A DNA stretch of 62,595 nucleotides from Oscillospiraceae bacterium (lineage in GTDB: Bacteria > Bacillota > Clostridia > Oscillospirales > Oscillospiraceae): positions 1-62,595 of the forward strand of contig SVLN01000005.1 of NCBI GenBank assembly GCA_015067925.1. The letters are read 5' to 3'. The notes below the pieces were generated by a model, which saw only the letters and a program-made list of their open reading frames with translations, did no database searches and was not told the origin of the DNA. Every line of letters begins with the position of its first letter. Position 1 is the first letter of the stretch. The translations under genes and the position numbers were made by a program. Positions 40,674 to 49,303 of the stretch are shown here, one piece after another.

Positions 40674-41518
40674 TACTTTGCCACCTCCTGAGAAAGCAGG
40701 TTGCAGGTTTCTTCATAAGCGTGGCGCTCGAAGTCGCGGTACATGGCACCGCGGCTGATGGCCTCGTCAAAGTCCACCAGATGACCGTCAAACTCGGGGC
40801 CGTCCACGCAGGCAAACTTGGTTTCGCCTCCCACAGTCAGGCGGCAGCCACCGCACATGCCGGTACCGTCGATCATGATGGGGTTCATGCTGACCACGGT
40901 GGGGATGCCACACTCCTTGGTGAGCTGGCAGACGAACTTCATCATCATCACGGGGCCGATGGCAATCACGCGGTCGTACTTCTCGCCCGCTTCGATTTGC
41001 TCTTTCAGAATATCCGTCACCAGAGCCTTGCGCACATAGGAGCCGTCATCGGTGCCGATGAACAGGCGTGTGCTGGCTGCGCGGAATTCGTCCTCCAGGA
41101 TCACAAGATCCCGATTGCGGAAGCCCACGATCAGATCCACCTCACAGCCGATCTCGTGCAGCTTCTTGGCGATGGGATAGGCAATGGCGGTGCCCACGCC
41201 GCCGCCCACCACGCAGACCTTCTTGAGGCCTTCCGTTTCCGTGGCGCGGCCCAGAGGGCCCACAAAATCCTGCAGACAATCCCCCACCCGCAGCTGATCG
41301 AGCTTCTTGGTGGTGGCGCCCACAATCTGATAAATTACAGTAATGGTACCCGCTTCGCGGTCATAGTCGGCAACGGTCAAAGGGATCCGCTCACCGTCTT
41401 CGTCCACGCGCAGGATGATAAACTGGCCGGGTTCGGCCTTTTTGGCAACGTAAGGAGCCTTCACCGTAATCATGGTCACGGTTTCGTTGAGCTCCCTTCT
41501 GGCAACGATTTCGTACAT
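40673..41518 (-). CDS. nfnA: Ferredoxin:NADP+ oxidoreductase small subunit NfnA (FAD/NAD-binding, 2Fe-2S)
   Basis: A 281-aa protein of the ferredoxin-NADP reductase superfamily, similar to PyrK and SudB. It has an FAD barrel with R-I-P-L-T-V-A-D-Y, a NAD-binding G-G-G-V-G-T-A near residue 103, and a C-terminal [2Fe-2S] cluster site D-G-T-G-M-C-G-G-C-R-L and F-A-C-V-D-G-P. The next gene in the operon is the GltA-type subunit, which makes the heterodimeric Nfn complex. The aligned 2Fe-2S ligand pattern includes aspartate, as in known NfnA. Confidence 0.88.
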   Translation of the reverse strand: MYEIVARRELNETVTMITVKAPYVAKKAEPGQFIILRVDEDGERIPLTVADYDREAGTITVIYQIVGATTKKLDQLRVGDCLQDFVGPLGRATETEGLKKVCVVGGGVGTAIAYPIAKKLHEIGCEVDLIVGFRNRDLVILEDEFRAASTRLFIGTDDGSYVRKALVTDILKEQIEAGEKYDRVIAIGPVMMMKFVCQLTKECGIPTVVSMNPIMIDGTGMCGGCRLTVGGETKFACVDGPEFDGHLVDFDEAISRGAMYRDFERHAYEETCNLLSQEVAK

Positions 41519-41568
41519 TTCGTCGCACCTCCCAATCTCCGCAGCGACGTGCGGATATGATTAAAGGT

Positions 41569-41574
41569 ATTATA
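41569..41574 (-). promoter_or_regulatory. -10 element of nfnAB
   Basis: TATAAT lies about 50 bp upstream of the nfnA ATG on the minus strand. No good -35 box was found; the region upstream is T-rich. Confidence 0.4.
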
Positions 41575-41633
41575 GCGCGCGAAAGAAAAAAAAGATAGAT
41601 GTCGTTTCGCACAATCTTTTCTATATAAGGCTG

Positions 41634-41665
41634 AAAAACCCGAACCTGTAGCGGTTCGGGTTTTT
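41634..41665 (-). terminator. Terminator-like hairpin between the coiled-coil gene and nfnA
   Basis: AAAAACCCGAACC and GGTTCGGGTTTTT form a perfect 13-base stem with a six-base loop. It is the second hairpin after the coiled-coil gene; the 90 bp between the two hairpins is unexplained. Confidence 0.65.
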
Positions 41666-41758
41666 GAAAGGAATCCAGATTCCGGCAGATGTCGTTGTGT
41701 TCCCGCAGTACGCGGTCGCAGACCACTTCGCTCGTTACACCGCTTCTGGGCTTGCGAA

Positions 41759-41792
41759 AGAGCACCGGCAGATTCGCTTGCCGGTGCTCTTG
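41759..41792 (-). terminator. Hairpin directly after the coiled-coil gene
   Basis: AGAGCACCGGCA and TGCCGGTGCTCT enclose an eight-base loop, immediately after the stop codon at 41796. The T-run is weak. Confidence 0.55.
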
Positions 41793-41795
41793 CGT

Positions 41796-42212
41796 TTATT
41801 CGTTGGTTTCGGGGTTTTCGGGTTCGACGGGCTCAGCGTCCACGATCTCGATTTCGATCTCGGGCAGGGCCTCTTCGTCGGCAAAATCTTCTTCGGTCAC
41901 AACATCCTCGTCCTGGACGGGAGCCTTCAGATCCTCGATCTGGGCCTTGAGTACCTCGATCTGCTGCTTGGAAGCAGTAATCTTTTCGCACCAAGGCAGA
42001 TACTGCTCTGCATTCGGATCTTCACCAGCTGTAAAATCTGCATAATAGAGCTTGCCCAGCTCCAGCTGTGCCTTCTTGATCTTATCTTCTTCGGCCAGGA
42101 TGGAAGCCTTCGCCTTGGCGATGGCGGCAACCTCATTTGCCTTCTTGGCGGCAGCCTGTGCCACGTCGCCGGCCTTGGCCATAAATGCGCTGAACTTTTC
42201 ATTCAATGCCAT
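41796..42212 (-). CDS. Coiled-coil cytosolic protein with acidic tail, unknown
   Basis: A 138-aa protein without a signal or membrane segment. Residues about 1-60 and 80-96 are alanine-, lysine- and glutamate-rich helices expected to form coiled coils. The last about 40 residues are strongly acidic (E-E-D-F-A-D-E-E-A ... E-P-V-E-P-E-N-P). It resembles small coiled-coil proteins of Clostridia that often have a C-terminal zinc ribbon, absent here. Monocistronic; function unknown. A TACAAT element at 42250-42255 may be its -10 box. Confidence 0.75.
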   Translation of the reverse strand: MALNEKFSAFMAKAGDVAQAAAKKANEVAAIAKAKASILAEEDKIKKAQLELGKLYYADFTAGEDPNAEQYLPWCEKITASKQQIEVLKAQIEDLKAPVQDEDVVTEEDFADEEALPEIEIEIVDAEPVEPENPETNE

Positions 42213-42315
42213 AATACACGCAACCTTTCTGCAATGGATTTCTGAACCTATTGTAGCAGATTATGAGGAAAAGTGTACCCCAATTTTACCCAAAAATGTA
42301 AATTCTTTGTGAAGC

Positions 42316-43977
42316 TTAGAACAGACCCGTGATACGGCCCTCGTCATCCACATCGATACCCTCGGCAGCGGGAACCTTCGGAAGGCCCGGCATGGTCATA
42401 ATCTCACCCGTCTGCACCACAACGAAGCCGGCGCCGGCGGAAACCTTTGCCTTGCTGACGGTGATGCGGAAACCGGTGGGACGGCCCAGCTTCTTGGGGT
42501 CGTCGGACAGGGAGTACTGGGTCTTGGCCATGCACACGGGCAGGCCGCCGAAGCCCAGCTTCTCCAGGCGATCGAGTTCCTTGGCGGCAGCGGCGGTGAA
42601 GTCCACACCGTCAGCGCCGTAGACGCGCTGAGACAGCATCTCGATCTTCTCGCGCAGGGGCAGATCCAGAGGATAGGAGAAGGCGAACTTGTTCTTGCGG
42701 CGGAAGAGCTTCATGACCTCCTGCGCCAGCTCCAGGCCGCCTTCGCCACCCTTGGCCCAGACCTCAGACAGAGCCACATTCACGCCGTACTTGGCACAGG
42801 CCGCTCGGATCATTTCCAGCTCGGCATCAGTGTCCTGGGTGAAGCGGTTGATGGCAACCACGGCGGGTAGGCCGTAGACCTTGGTGATATTCTCCACGTG
42901 CTTGAGAAGGTTCGGCAGACCCTTTTCCAGAGCCTCCAGGTTCTCAACGCCCAGCTCGGCCTTAGGAACGCCGCCATTGTACTTCAGGGCGCGCACAGTG
43001 GCCACGATGACCACGGCATCGGGGGTCAGACCGGCGTAGCGGCACTTGATGTCCAGGAACTTCTCAGCGCCCAGGTCGGCACCAAAACCGGCCTCGGTAA
43101 CGCAGTAGTCGGCCAGCTGCATGGCCATCTTGGTGGCAACCACGCTGTTGCAGCCGTGGGCGATGTTGGCGAACGGACCACCGTGGATGATGGCCGGGGT
43201 GTGCTCCAGGGTCTGCACCAGGTTGGGCTTCATGGCATCCTTCAGAAGGGCGGTCATGGCGCCGGCAGCCTTCAGGTCACCCGCGGTGACGGGCTCTTCG
43301 GTGTAGGTGTAGCCGACGATGATGCGGCTCAAACGGGCCTTCAGGTCGGCCAGATCTTCAGCCAGACACAGGGTGGCCATGATCTCGGAAGCAACGGTAA
43401 TGTCGTAGCCGTCCTCGCGGGGCACGCCGTTGACGCGGCCGCCCAGACCGTCGGTGACGAAACGCAGCTGACGATCATTCATATCCACGCAGCGGCGCCA
43501 GGTGATGCGGCGGGGGTCGATGTTCAGGGCGTTACCCTGATAAATGTGGTTATCCAGCATGGCGGCCAGCAGGTTGTTGGCAGCGCCGATGGCGTGGAAG
43601 TCACCGGTGAAATGCAGGTTGATATCCTCCATGGGAACCACCTGGGCATAGCCGCCGCCGGCGGCGCCGCCCTTGACTCCGAACACAGGGCCCAGAGAGG
43701 GCTCACGCAGGGCCAGGCAGGTCTTCTTGCCCATCCGGTGCAGGGCATCGGCCAGGCCGACGCTGGTGGTGGTCTTACCCTCACCGGCAGGGGTGGGGTT
43801 GATGGCGGTGACCAGAATCAGCTTGCCCGGCTTGCGCTCGGGCAGCTCGGAGGGAACGATCTTTGCCTTGTAGTTGCCGTACTGCTCCAGGGCAGTGGCG
43901 GGAATACCAAGATTTTTCGCAATCTTGGAAATGGGGAGCATCTGTGCGCTCTGGGCAATTTCAATATCAGTTTTCAT
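42316..43977 (-). CDS. fhs: Formate--tetrahydrofolate ligase
   Basis: A 553-aa enzyme that uses ATP to join formate to THF, giving 10-formyl-THF for purine and other one-carbon reactions. The P-loop [14 protein letters not shown] is near residue 60, and [17 protein letters not shown] and the P-L-D-L-P-L-R-E-K region are typical. Full length. The ATG at 43977 follows TAGGAG at ten bases. The leader carries a ZTP riboswitch, so expression should rise when folate one-carbon units run short. folD lies 1 kb away. Confidence 0.97.
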   Translation of the reverse strand: MKTDIEIAQSAQMLPISKIAKNLGIPATALEQYGNYKAKIVPSELPERKPGKLILVTAINPTPAGEGKTTTSVGLADALHRMGKKTCLALREPSLGPVFGVKGGAAGGGYAQVVPMEDINLHFTGDFHAIGAANNLLAAMLDNHIYQGNALNIDPRRITWRRCVDMNDRQLRFVTDGLGGRVNGVPREDGYDITVASEIMATLCLAEDLADLKARLSRIIVGYTYTEEPVTAGDLKAAGAMTALLKDAMKPNLVQTLEHTPAIIHGGPFANIAHGCNSVVATKMAMQLADYCVTEAGFGADLGAEKFLDIKCRYAGLTPDAVVIVATVRALKYNGGVPKAELGVENLEALEKGLPNLLKHVENITKVYGLPAVVAINRFTQDTDAELEMIRAACAKYGVNVALSEVWAKGGEGGLELAQEVMKLFRRKNKFAFSYPLDLPLREKIEMLSQRVYGADGVDFTAAAAKELDRLEKLGFGGLPVCMAKTQYSLSDDPKKLGRPTGFRITVSKAKVSAGAGFVVVQTGEIMTMPGLPKVPAAEGIDVDDEGRITGLF

Positions 43978-44019
43978 AAATACCAATCTCCTAATTCTTC
44001 AGTTGATAGGCTTGTGCAT

Positions 44020-44065
44020 AAAACAATAGCCGACAGCCCGGACAAATTCTGCCCAGACGGTCGGC
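44020..44065 (-). terminator. Riboswitch expression platform (terminator) before fhs
   Basis: The minus strand reads GCCGACCGTCTGGGCA, a short loop, then TGTCCGGGCTGTCGGC, with CTATTGTTTT after it. The 5-prime arm is part of the conserved ZTP aptamer, so ligand binding and terminator formation are mutually exclusive. Confidence 0.7.
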
Positions 44066-44112
44066 ACTTCACACCATACTCCACGTGGTCAATTCCACTT
44101 ACCGTCAGTCGC
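44050..44112 (-). ncRNA. ZTP (pfl) riboswitch aptamer upstream of fhs
   Basis: On the minus strand the leader contains GACTGACGG, then GTGGAATTGACCAC, a variable stretch, and finally GCCGACCGTCTGGGCA. These are the two conserved halves of the ZTP riboswitch (pfl motif) with the pseudoknot-forming C-TGGGCA end. The class is known to control fhs, purH, glyA and folD genes and to sense ZTP/ZMP, which accumulate when 10-formyl-THF is low. The aptamer lies between the promoter at 44125-44154 and the terminator hairpin that shares its 3-prime part. Very close to the well-studied fusobacterial example as I recall it. Confidence 0.9.
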
Positions 44113-44124
44113 ATGGCTGGATTA

Positions 44125-44154
44125 AATGTACCATATCGCGCGCGGCATTGTCAA
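44125..44154 (-). promoter_or_regulatory. Promoter of the fhs riboswitch transcript
   Basis: TTGACA (44149-44154) and TACATT (44125-44130) are 18 bp apart on the minus strand, directly upstream of the aptamer. Confidence 0.7.
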
Positions 44155-44187
44155 GTATCGTCCCCTCTTTTGGTGCAAACTTTCCGA

Positions 44188-44216
44188 TTGAAAAGACCCC
44201 ATTTTCTTGTTATAAT
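44188..44216 (+). promoter_or_regulatory. Promoter of the methyltransferase gene
   Basis: TTGAAA (44188-44193) and TATAAT (44211-44216) are 17 bp apart, with TGT before the -10 box. It is divergent from the fhs promoter. Confidence 0.75.
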
Positions 44217-44250
44217 GGCCAAAAACGATGGACAGAGCGGAGGAAAAATC

Positions 44251-44901
44251 ATGCTGGAAAAAATGGGCGCATTTTTTGATGCGCGGCTGGACGGATACGA
44301 AGACCATCAACTCTGCAACATTGACTCCGCCCGGGTGTTTTATCCCTTCACGGCAAGTCTCCTCCCCACCGCGCCAGGTGCAGAAATCCTGGACTTGGGC
44401 TGCGGCACCGGTCTGGAACTGAACGAGTACTTCCCGCTCAATCCCAGCGCCGGAATCACCGGCATTGATCTGGCTCCCGGTATGCTGGCAGAATTGAAGC
44501 GCAAGTTCCCGGACATGAATCTTAAGCTGATTGAGGGCAGCTATTTTGACCTTCCCTTTGGGGAAGCCTGCTTTGATGCCGCTGTTTCGGTGGAATCTCT
44601 GCATCACTTCACGCAGGAAGAAAAGGTTCCCCTGTACCGCAAACTCTGCACCGCGCTGAAAGAGGATGGCTATTTCATCCTGACGGACTATTTCTCTCTG
44701 TCTGATGAAGAGGAGACCATGCACCGCATGGAACTGCTGCGGCTCAAGGCGGAAGAAGGCCTTTCCGACGATGAATTTTATCATTATGACACCCCGTTGA
44801 CCGTTGAACACGAGATCGAGGCGCTTGCAAAAGGCGGCTTCTCCCATGTGGAGATTCTGGGCAGTTGGGCACAAACCTATACCCTCAAAGCGACAAAATA
44901 A
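44251..44901 (+). CDS. Class I SAM-dependent methyltransferase
   Basis: A 216-aa Rossmann-fold methyltransferase. The SAM-binding motif I is I-L-D-L-G-C-G-T-G-L-E, followed by I-T-G-I-D-L-A-P-G-M-L and the motif IV region F-D-A-A-V-S-V-E-S-L-H-H-F. The acceptor substrate cannot be told; similar proteins are annotated as methyltransferase type 11. The open frame extends far upstream through the fhs gene, but the promoter at 44188-44216 and the CGGAGG ribosome site define the ATG at 44251. Single gene, ended by a bidirectional hairpin. Confidence 0.9.
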   Translation: MLEKMGAFFDARLDGYEDHQLCNIDSARVFYPFTASLLPTAPGAEILDLGCGTGLELNEYFPLNPSAGITGIDLAPGMLAELKRKFPDMNLKLIEGSYFDLPFGEACFDAAVSVESLHHFTQEEKVPLYRKLCTALKEDGYFILTDYFSLSDEEETMHRMELLRLKAEEGLSDDEFYHYDTPLTVEHEIEALAKGGFSHVEILGSWAQTYTLKATK

Positions 44902-44926
44902 GGGAGCAGCGGATCTGCTCCCTTTT
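44901..44926. terminator. Bidirectional terminator between the methyltransferase gene and folD
   Basis: AGGGAGCAG and CTGCTCCCT enclose a five-base loop, then TTTTC on the plus strand and TTATTTTG on the minus strand. Confidence 0.75.
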
Positions 44927-44930
44927 CATT

Positions 44931-45779
44931 TTACTTTTTTGCCGCAGCCTGGGCAGCGGTGAGGGTGTTCTCCAGCAGCATCACGCGGGTCATGGGGCCC
45001 ACGCCGCCGGGAACCGGGGTGATGTAGGAGGCGATGTCCTTCACCTCGTCGAAGCACACGTCGCCGCAGAGCTTGCCCGCGTCATTGCGGTTCATGGCCA
45101 CGTCGATGACCACCGCGCCGGGCTTGACCATATCGGCGGTAATCAGCTCGCGCTTGCCCACGGCGGAAACCAGAATGTCCGCCTGGCGGGTCATCTCGGC
45201 CAGATTGGGCGTGCGGGAGTGGCAAATCGTCACGGTGCCGTTGCGGTGCAGCAGCAGCATCGCCATGGGCTTGCCCACAATATTGCTGCGACCCACGACC
45301 ACGCAGTGCTTGCCGGCGGGATCGATGTTGTAAGCATCCAGCAGCTTCATGACGCCTGCGGGCGTGCAGGGCAGGAACTGATAGTCGCCCTGCATGATTT
45401 TACCCACGTTGTAGCTGTGGAAGGCGTCCACGTCCTTGTCCGGGCGGATGGAGCCGATGACCAGATCCTCAGACAGATGCTTGGGCAGCGGCAGCTGCAC
45501 CAGAATGCCATGGATGGCCGGGTTCTCGTTCAGAACGCCGATCAGATCCAGCAGCTCCTGCTGGGAAATGTTCTCAGGCAGCTTGTATTCTTCGGAATAG
45601 ATACCGCACTCGGCGCAGTCCTTTTCCTTGTTGGTCACATAGACGCGGGAGGCGGGGTTATCGCCCACCAGGATCACCGCCAGGCCAGGGTTGATGCCCT
45701 GCTCCTTCAGCGCGGCAACTTTTTCGCGGATCTCGGCCTTGCACTGGGCGGCAACGGCCTTGCCATCAATCAGATTCAT
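44931..45779 (-). CDS. folD: Methylenetetrahydrofolate dehydrogenase/methenyl-THF cyclohydrolase FolD
   Basis: A 282-aa bifunctional enzyme interconverting methylene-, methenyl- and 10-formyl-THF. The family motifs are [14 protein letters not shown], the catalytic lysine in Y-V-T-N-K-E-K, Q-L-P-L-P-K-H, C-T-P-A-G-V, the nucleotide-binding G-R-S-N-I-V-G-K-P and the tail [10 protein letters not shown]. The start overlaps the lgt gene by 14 bp. It works with Fhs (encoded 1 kb away) in C1 supply to ThyA and purine synthesis. Confidence 0.97.
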   Translation of the reverse strand: MNLIDGKAVAAQCKAEIREKVAALKEQGINPGLAVILVGDNPASRVYVTNKEKDCAECGIYSEEYKLPENISQQELLDLIGVLNENPAIHGILVQLPLPKHLSEDLVIGSIRPDKDVDAFHSYNVGKIMQGDYQFLPCTPAGVMKLLDAYNIDPAGKHCVVVGRSNIVGKPMAMLLLHRNGTVTICHSRTPNLAEMTRQADILVSAVGKRELITADMVKPGAVVIDVAMNRNDAGKLCGDVCFDEVKDIASYITPVPGGVGPMTRVMLLENTLTAAQAAAKK

Positions 45780-46638
45780 GGTTTTCTTCCTCCTTATTGG
45801 TCTTCTGCTCAGCCGAATAGACCTGCAGGTTTTCTCTTTTCGGTTTCTTCACGGTATGGACGTAGACCAGCAGCCCCACCGCCGCCAGGCACGAGACGAT
45901 CGCCAGGAGCTGACTGACGCGGATGCCGGTGGAGAACAGATACAGGCTGTCGGTGCGAAGGCCCTCGATCCAGGCGCGGCCCAGACCGTACCAGGCGACA
46001 TAGAGGGTGAACACCTCGCCGTCATATCTGCGGTGCTTGGAATAACCGTGCAGAATCATAAAGCCCAGGAGATTCCAGGCAGATTCATAAAAGAACGTGG
46101 GGTGGAAATAGCTGTACTCCCCCATCCAGTTGGCCAGGCCCATGCGCAGGACGGAGTCCGTCACGGCGCCGTAGGCCTCCTGATTGACGAAGTTGCCCCA
46201 GCGGCCGATGCACTGGCCGATCAGCAGGCCAAGACCGCCGATGTCCACAAAGGGGCCAATGCGCTGTTTTGTCACCTTGCAGTAGATCACCACCGCCAGT
46301 ACCGCGCCGATCACAGCGCCGTAGATGGCGATGCCGCCCTCCCAGATATAAAGGCAGCGGATGGGATCATCCCTGAACAGTTCCCAATAGAAAATGCAAT
46401 AATAGGCCCGGGCACAGACGATGGCCGCAGGCACGGCGCAGAAGAGCATATCCAGAATCTTTTCCGATTCAATGCCAAACTTCGGCGCGCGCAGATAGCC
46501 GTAGGTCGCCGCCAGGGTGAAGCCCAGGGCGATGATCACGCCGTACCAGTAGATGGGCTTTCCAAACACGGAAAAGGCCACGGGGTCAATGTCAATGCTC
46601 AATCCCAGGCCGGGAAAGGTAATGGCGGAGAGGATCAT
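45766..46638 (-). CDS. lgt: Prolipoprotein diacylglyceryl transferase
   Basis: A 290-aa membrane enzyme that adds diacylglycerol to the lipobox cysteine of lipoproteins such as the binding protein at 100-1710. Seven helices are expected. Conserved elements are [23 protein letters not shown] and the Lgt signature [13 protein letters not shown]. The C-terminal tail is charged. It overlaps the M16 gene upstream (ATGA) and folD downstream, so the four genes form one operon. Confidence 0.95.
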   Translation of the reverse strand: MILSAITFPGLGLSIDIDPVAFSVFGKPIYWYGVIIALGFTLAATYGYLRAPKFGIESEKILDMLFCAVPAAIVCARAYYCIFYWELFRDDPIRCLYIWEGGIAIYGAVIGAVLAVVIYCKVTKQRIGPFVDIGGLGLLIGQCIGRWGNFVNQEAYGAVTDSVLRMGLANWMGEYSYFHPTFFYESAWNLLGFMILHGYSKHRRYDGEVFTLYVAWYGLGRAWIEGLRTDSLYLFSTGIRVSQLLAIVSCLAAVGLLVYVHTVKKPKRENLQVYSAEQKTNKEEENHESD

Positions 46639-47921
46639 GCCTGCACCTCCTTCTCAAGGGGATAGATGATGGCGATGGCCGCGCGCTCGCGCTGCACGGT
46701 ATCGGCCAGGAATGCGAGTACCTGCTGCTCATCCACGGAGTCAAAGACCTCCGGAAATCGGTAGTACTCGGTTTTTTCAAAGAAATAGCCACACAGGCGA
46801 AATGCCACGCCCTCGAAGCTGTCCAGGGAGCGGATGCGGCTGCCGATGGCGGCGCGCTTGAGCCTGCGGAAGAGTTCCGGATCGATGCCTTCCCGCTGCA
46901 GACGCTGCACTTCGGAAAGCAGACGCTCCAGCACGGCGTCGGGATCGTCCGAATCGCCGCCGCAGGCCAGCATGGCCACGTTCTTGGTCTGCTCGTAATA
47001 GCCACCGAAGCTGGAATCGATCAGGCCCTCTTCATACATACTCTCGTACAGGCTGGAAGACTCGCCTAGCAGCACCTCCAGGGCCAAATCCGCCACGATC
47101 TCCTGCCGCAGCACCTCGTCACCCAGCTCCGGTGCCGGGCAGCGGAAGCCGATCTGGAAGGTGGGCATGGAGATCTCCATGCGTCGGCTCACCCGGTGGC
47201 AGGGCGGAATCAAGCTCTCCTCCGGGCCGTAATCGCCCACGGCGGGGGCCGGAGCGGTCTCGGGCAGGAGCTTTTCTACCTGCTGCACCACAGCCTCGGC
47301 GTCCACATCGCCCACCACGCAGAGAATCATGTTGGAAGGCACATAGAACGCGTTGTAACAATCATACAGGGTTTCTTCCGTGATTTCACCAATCGACTCC
47401 ACCGTACCGGCAATGCCCGTGCGGATGGGGTGGGTCGCATACATGGCAGTGAGCAGATCCTCCACCACCACGGAGCCGGGGCTGTCCTCATACATCTTGA
47501 TCTCCTGGGCGATGATCCCCCGCTCCTTTTCCACACTCTCTGGGGTGAAATGAGGCGTGGTGACCATCGTGACCAGAGTTTCCAGGTTCTCTTCAAAACA
47601 GTCCGTGCAATCCACGTAATAGGCCGTGACTGCCTGACTGGTAAAGGCGTTGTCGCTGCCGCCGTAGGCCGCAAAGCGGCTCATGGCGTTGCCCTCGGGC
47701 AGGTCGAACATCTTGTGCTCCAGGTAATGGGCCACGCCCGCGGGCGTGGTGTATTGCACGCCGTCCTTGGTGAAAGTTGTGTCAATGGAACCGAAATTCA
47801 CCGCCAGAATGGCGTATTTTTTCGCAAAGCCGGGTCGTTTGACCACCCGGATGGTCAGGCCATTGGGCAGAACCTGCTGCTCATAGGCCTCCTGAATACG
47901 GGGAAACTCATGCTTTGTCAT
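46635..47921 (-). CDS. M16-family zinc metallopeptidase, YmfH-like
   Basis: A 428-aa pitrilysin-family protein. The inverted zinc motif H-Y-L-E-H (H-x-x-E-H) is present near residue 66, followed by the distal glutamate about 75 residues later in I-I-A-Q-E-I-K-M-Y-E-D. It therefore looks like the active half of a two-subunit M16B peptidase. The partner gene directly upstream lacks the zinc motif, as in YmfF/YmfH and AlbE/AlbF. Such pairs process peptides, sometimes bacteriocins or sporulation peptides; the substrate here is unknown. Confidence 0.9.
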   Translation of the reverse strand: MTKHEFPRIQEAYEQQVLPNGLTIRVVKRPGFAKKYAILAVNFGSIDTTFTKDGVQYTTPAGVAHYLEHKMFDLPEGNAMSRFAAYGGSDNAFTSQAVTAYYVDCTDCFEENLETLVTMVTTPHFTPESVEKERGIIAQEIKMYEDSPGSVVVEDLLTAMYATHPIRTGIAGTVESIGEITEETLYDCYNAFYVPSNMILCVVGDVDAEAVVQQVEKLLPETAPAPAVGDYGPEESLIPPCHRVSRRMEISMPTFQIGFRCPAPELGDEVLRQEIVADLALEVLLGESSSLYESMYEEGLIDSSFGGYYEQTKNVAMLACGGDSDDPDAVLERLLSEVQRLQREGIDPELFRRLKRAAIGSRIRSLDSFEGVAFRLCGYFFEKTEYYRFPEVFDSVDEQQVLAFLADTVQRERAAIAIIYPLEKEVQA

Positions 47922-49186
47922 GCCTGCACCCCCTTGAGGAAATACACCGTGTCCAGGCTGATTTTCTGCGCCGCCTGCACCACCTGCTGCTTCGTTACCT
48001 GCAGCAGTGCCTCGCGCAGGGCCTGGATGCTGCCGTCAAGGCCGCTGACGGCCTGGCCGATGTAAAAATCATCCAGACTGCCGGGGGCGTCCATCTGCAT
48101 GCGCAGCAGCGAATCCAGATGGCGGCGGGCAGATTCCAGCTCCTCATCGGAGATTTCTCCCGCACGGCAAGCATCTAATTGACGCAGGATCTCGTCCCGG
48201 GCCACTTCAAATTTATTCGACTCAATACCGGAGGAGACGATCATCAAGCCCTTGAACTTCTCCAGCGCAGAGTTGGCGTAATAGCACAGAGACTGCTTTT
48301 CCCGCACATTCACAAAGAGCTTGCTGGTAACGCCGGAACCGAACACGGCGTTGAGCAGCACCAAGGCGGGATAGTCCTCATCCGCGCAGGTGCAGCCGGT
48401 GCGGAAGCCTATGCTGAGCTTGCCTTGGGTGACAGGCATCTGCTCCATCACTTCTTTCGGCTCTCCGGCCGTGCGGACCACATTCGTGCCGGTTTGGACC
48501 AGTTCCCCGCGTGGAAGGTCGGCCAACACTTCACGGAACAGGGGCACCACGGTCTCGGCGCTCTCGCGTCCCATATAGAACAGCTCAATACGGGAAGTGG
48601 CAAGCACCTTCCGCCAGTGCCCGGTGAGGATCTCGGGCGTGATGGCACGCACCTCATCCACTTCGCCAATGCGGCTGATGCCGTAGGCTTCGCCTGCGCA
48701 CATGGAAGAGAGCAGCCGCTTCTGGGCATAGGCTCTCTTTTCATTGATATTCGCCTCAATGGCGTTGATGAGATTGTTTTTCTCCGACTGCACATAGTCT
48801 TCGCGCAGCAGGCTGTTCTCCAGGCACGGGTCCAGCAGCACCCGGCCCATGAAATCCACCACGGGCGCGAGGATCTTCTCCTGTCCGGGCACCAGGTGTT
48901 CAGACAAGAAGTCGGCATAGAAACCCAGGGTCTGCACTTCGCCTTTCTTGCGCACCAAGGAGCCGGCGCTGGCGCCGTAGAGATCGTCCAGATGGGCAGA
49001 GATCGCCTGCATATTCGGTTCTTTGCGGGTGCCGCGCAGCAGCACGTTGGGCAGCAGCGCGTTCATAGCCGCCTCTTCCCGGCACAGCGGCCGTACCAGA
49101 TTGATGCTGAAGCACCCGGTTTTAAACTGATTGGTCTGCACGTGCGTGAGACTCACGCCGGGCAGGATCTGAATTCCACGTTCCAT
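47918..49186 (-). CDS. M16-family inactive partner, YmfF-like
   Basis: A 422-aa M16 fold protein that lacks H-x-x-E-H in its N-terminal half, but keeps the C-terminal arginine-tyrosine type region (F-V-N-V-R-E-K-Q-S-L-C-Y-Y) that completes the active site of the partner. This is the classical arrangement of M16B heterodimers. The chosen ATG at 49186 has AAGGAG seven bases upstream; the ATG two codons earlier is too close to the ribosome site. It overlaps the active subunit gene by 4 bp and is the first gene of the operon with lgt and folD. Confidence 0.88.
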   Translation of the reverse strand: MERGIQILPGVSLTHVQTNQFKTGCFSINLVRPLCREEAAMNALLPNVLLRGTRKEPNMQAISAHLDDLYGASAGSLVRKKGEVQTLGFYADFLSEHLVPGQEKILAPVVDFMGRVLLDPCLENSLLREDYVQSEKNNLINAIEANINEKRAYAQKRLLSSMCAGEAYGISRIGEVDEVRAITPEILTGHWRKVLATSRIELFYMGRESAETVVPLFREVLADLPRGELVQTGTNVVRTAGEPKEVMEQMPVTQGKLSIGFRTGCTCADEDYPALVLLNAVFGSGVTSKLFVNVREKQSLCYYANSALEKFKGLMIVSSGIESNKFEVARDEILRQLDACRAGEISDEELESARRHLDSLLRMQMDAPGSLDDFYIGQAVSGLDGSIQALREALLQVTKQQVVQAAQKISLDTVYFLKGVQA

Positions 49187-49246
49187 GTGCATTCTCCTTT
49201 GTAATAGGGAATTATACATCATTTTCACCATGATGGCAAATATTAC

Positions 49247-49275
49247 TTGTCTTTCCGGCAAGATTCGGATAAACT
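49247..49275 (+). promoter_or_regulatory. Promoter of prmA
   Basis: TTGTCT (49247-49252) and TAAACT (49270-49275) are 17 bp apart, 28 bp before the prmA start. Confidence 0.5.
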
Positions 49276-49303
49276 AAGTCTTGATAACAAAGGAGGCGAG
49301 GCC

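Noticed and set aside
41391-41765. 124-codon minus-strand frame overlapping nfnA and its leader
   Set aside because: It crosses the nfnAB promoter and reads out of frame into nfnA, with no ribosome site. Only the part between the two hairpins is kept as an open question.
42898-44250. The first two thirds of the 667-codon plus-strand frame ending in the methyltransferase
   Set aside because: This part is antisense to fhs and its riboswitch; the real methyltransferase starts at 44251 behind its own promoter and ribosome site.
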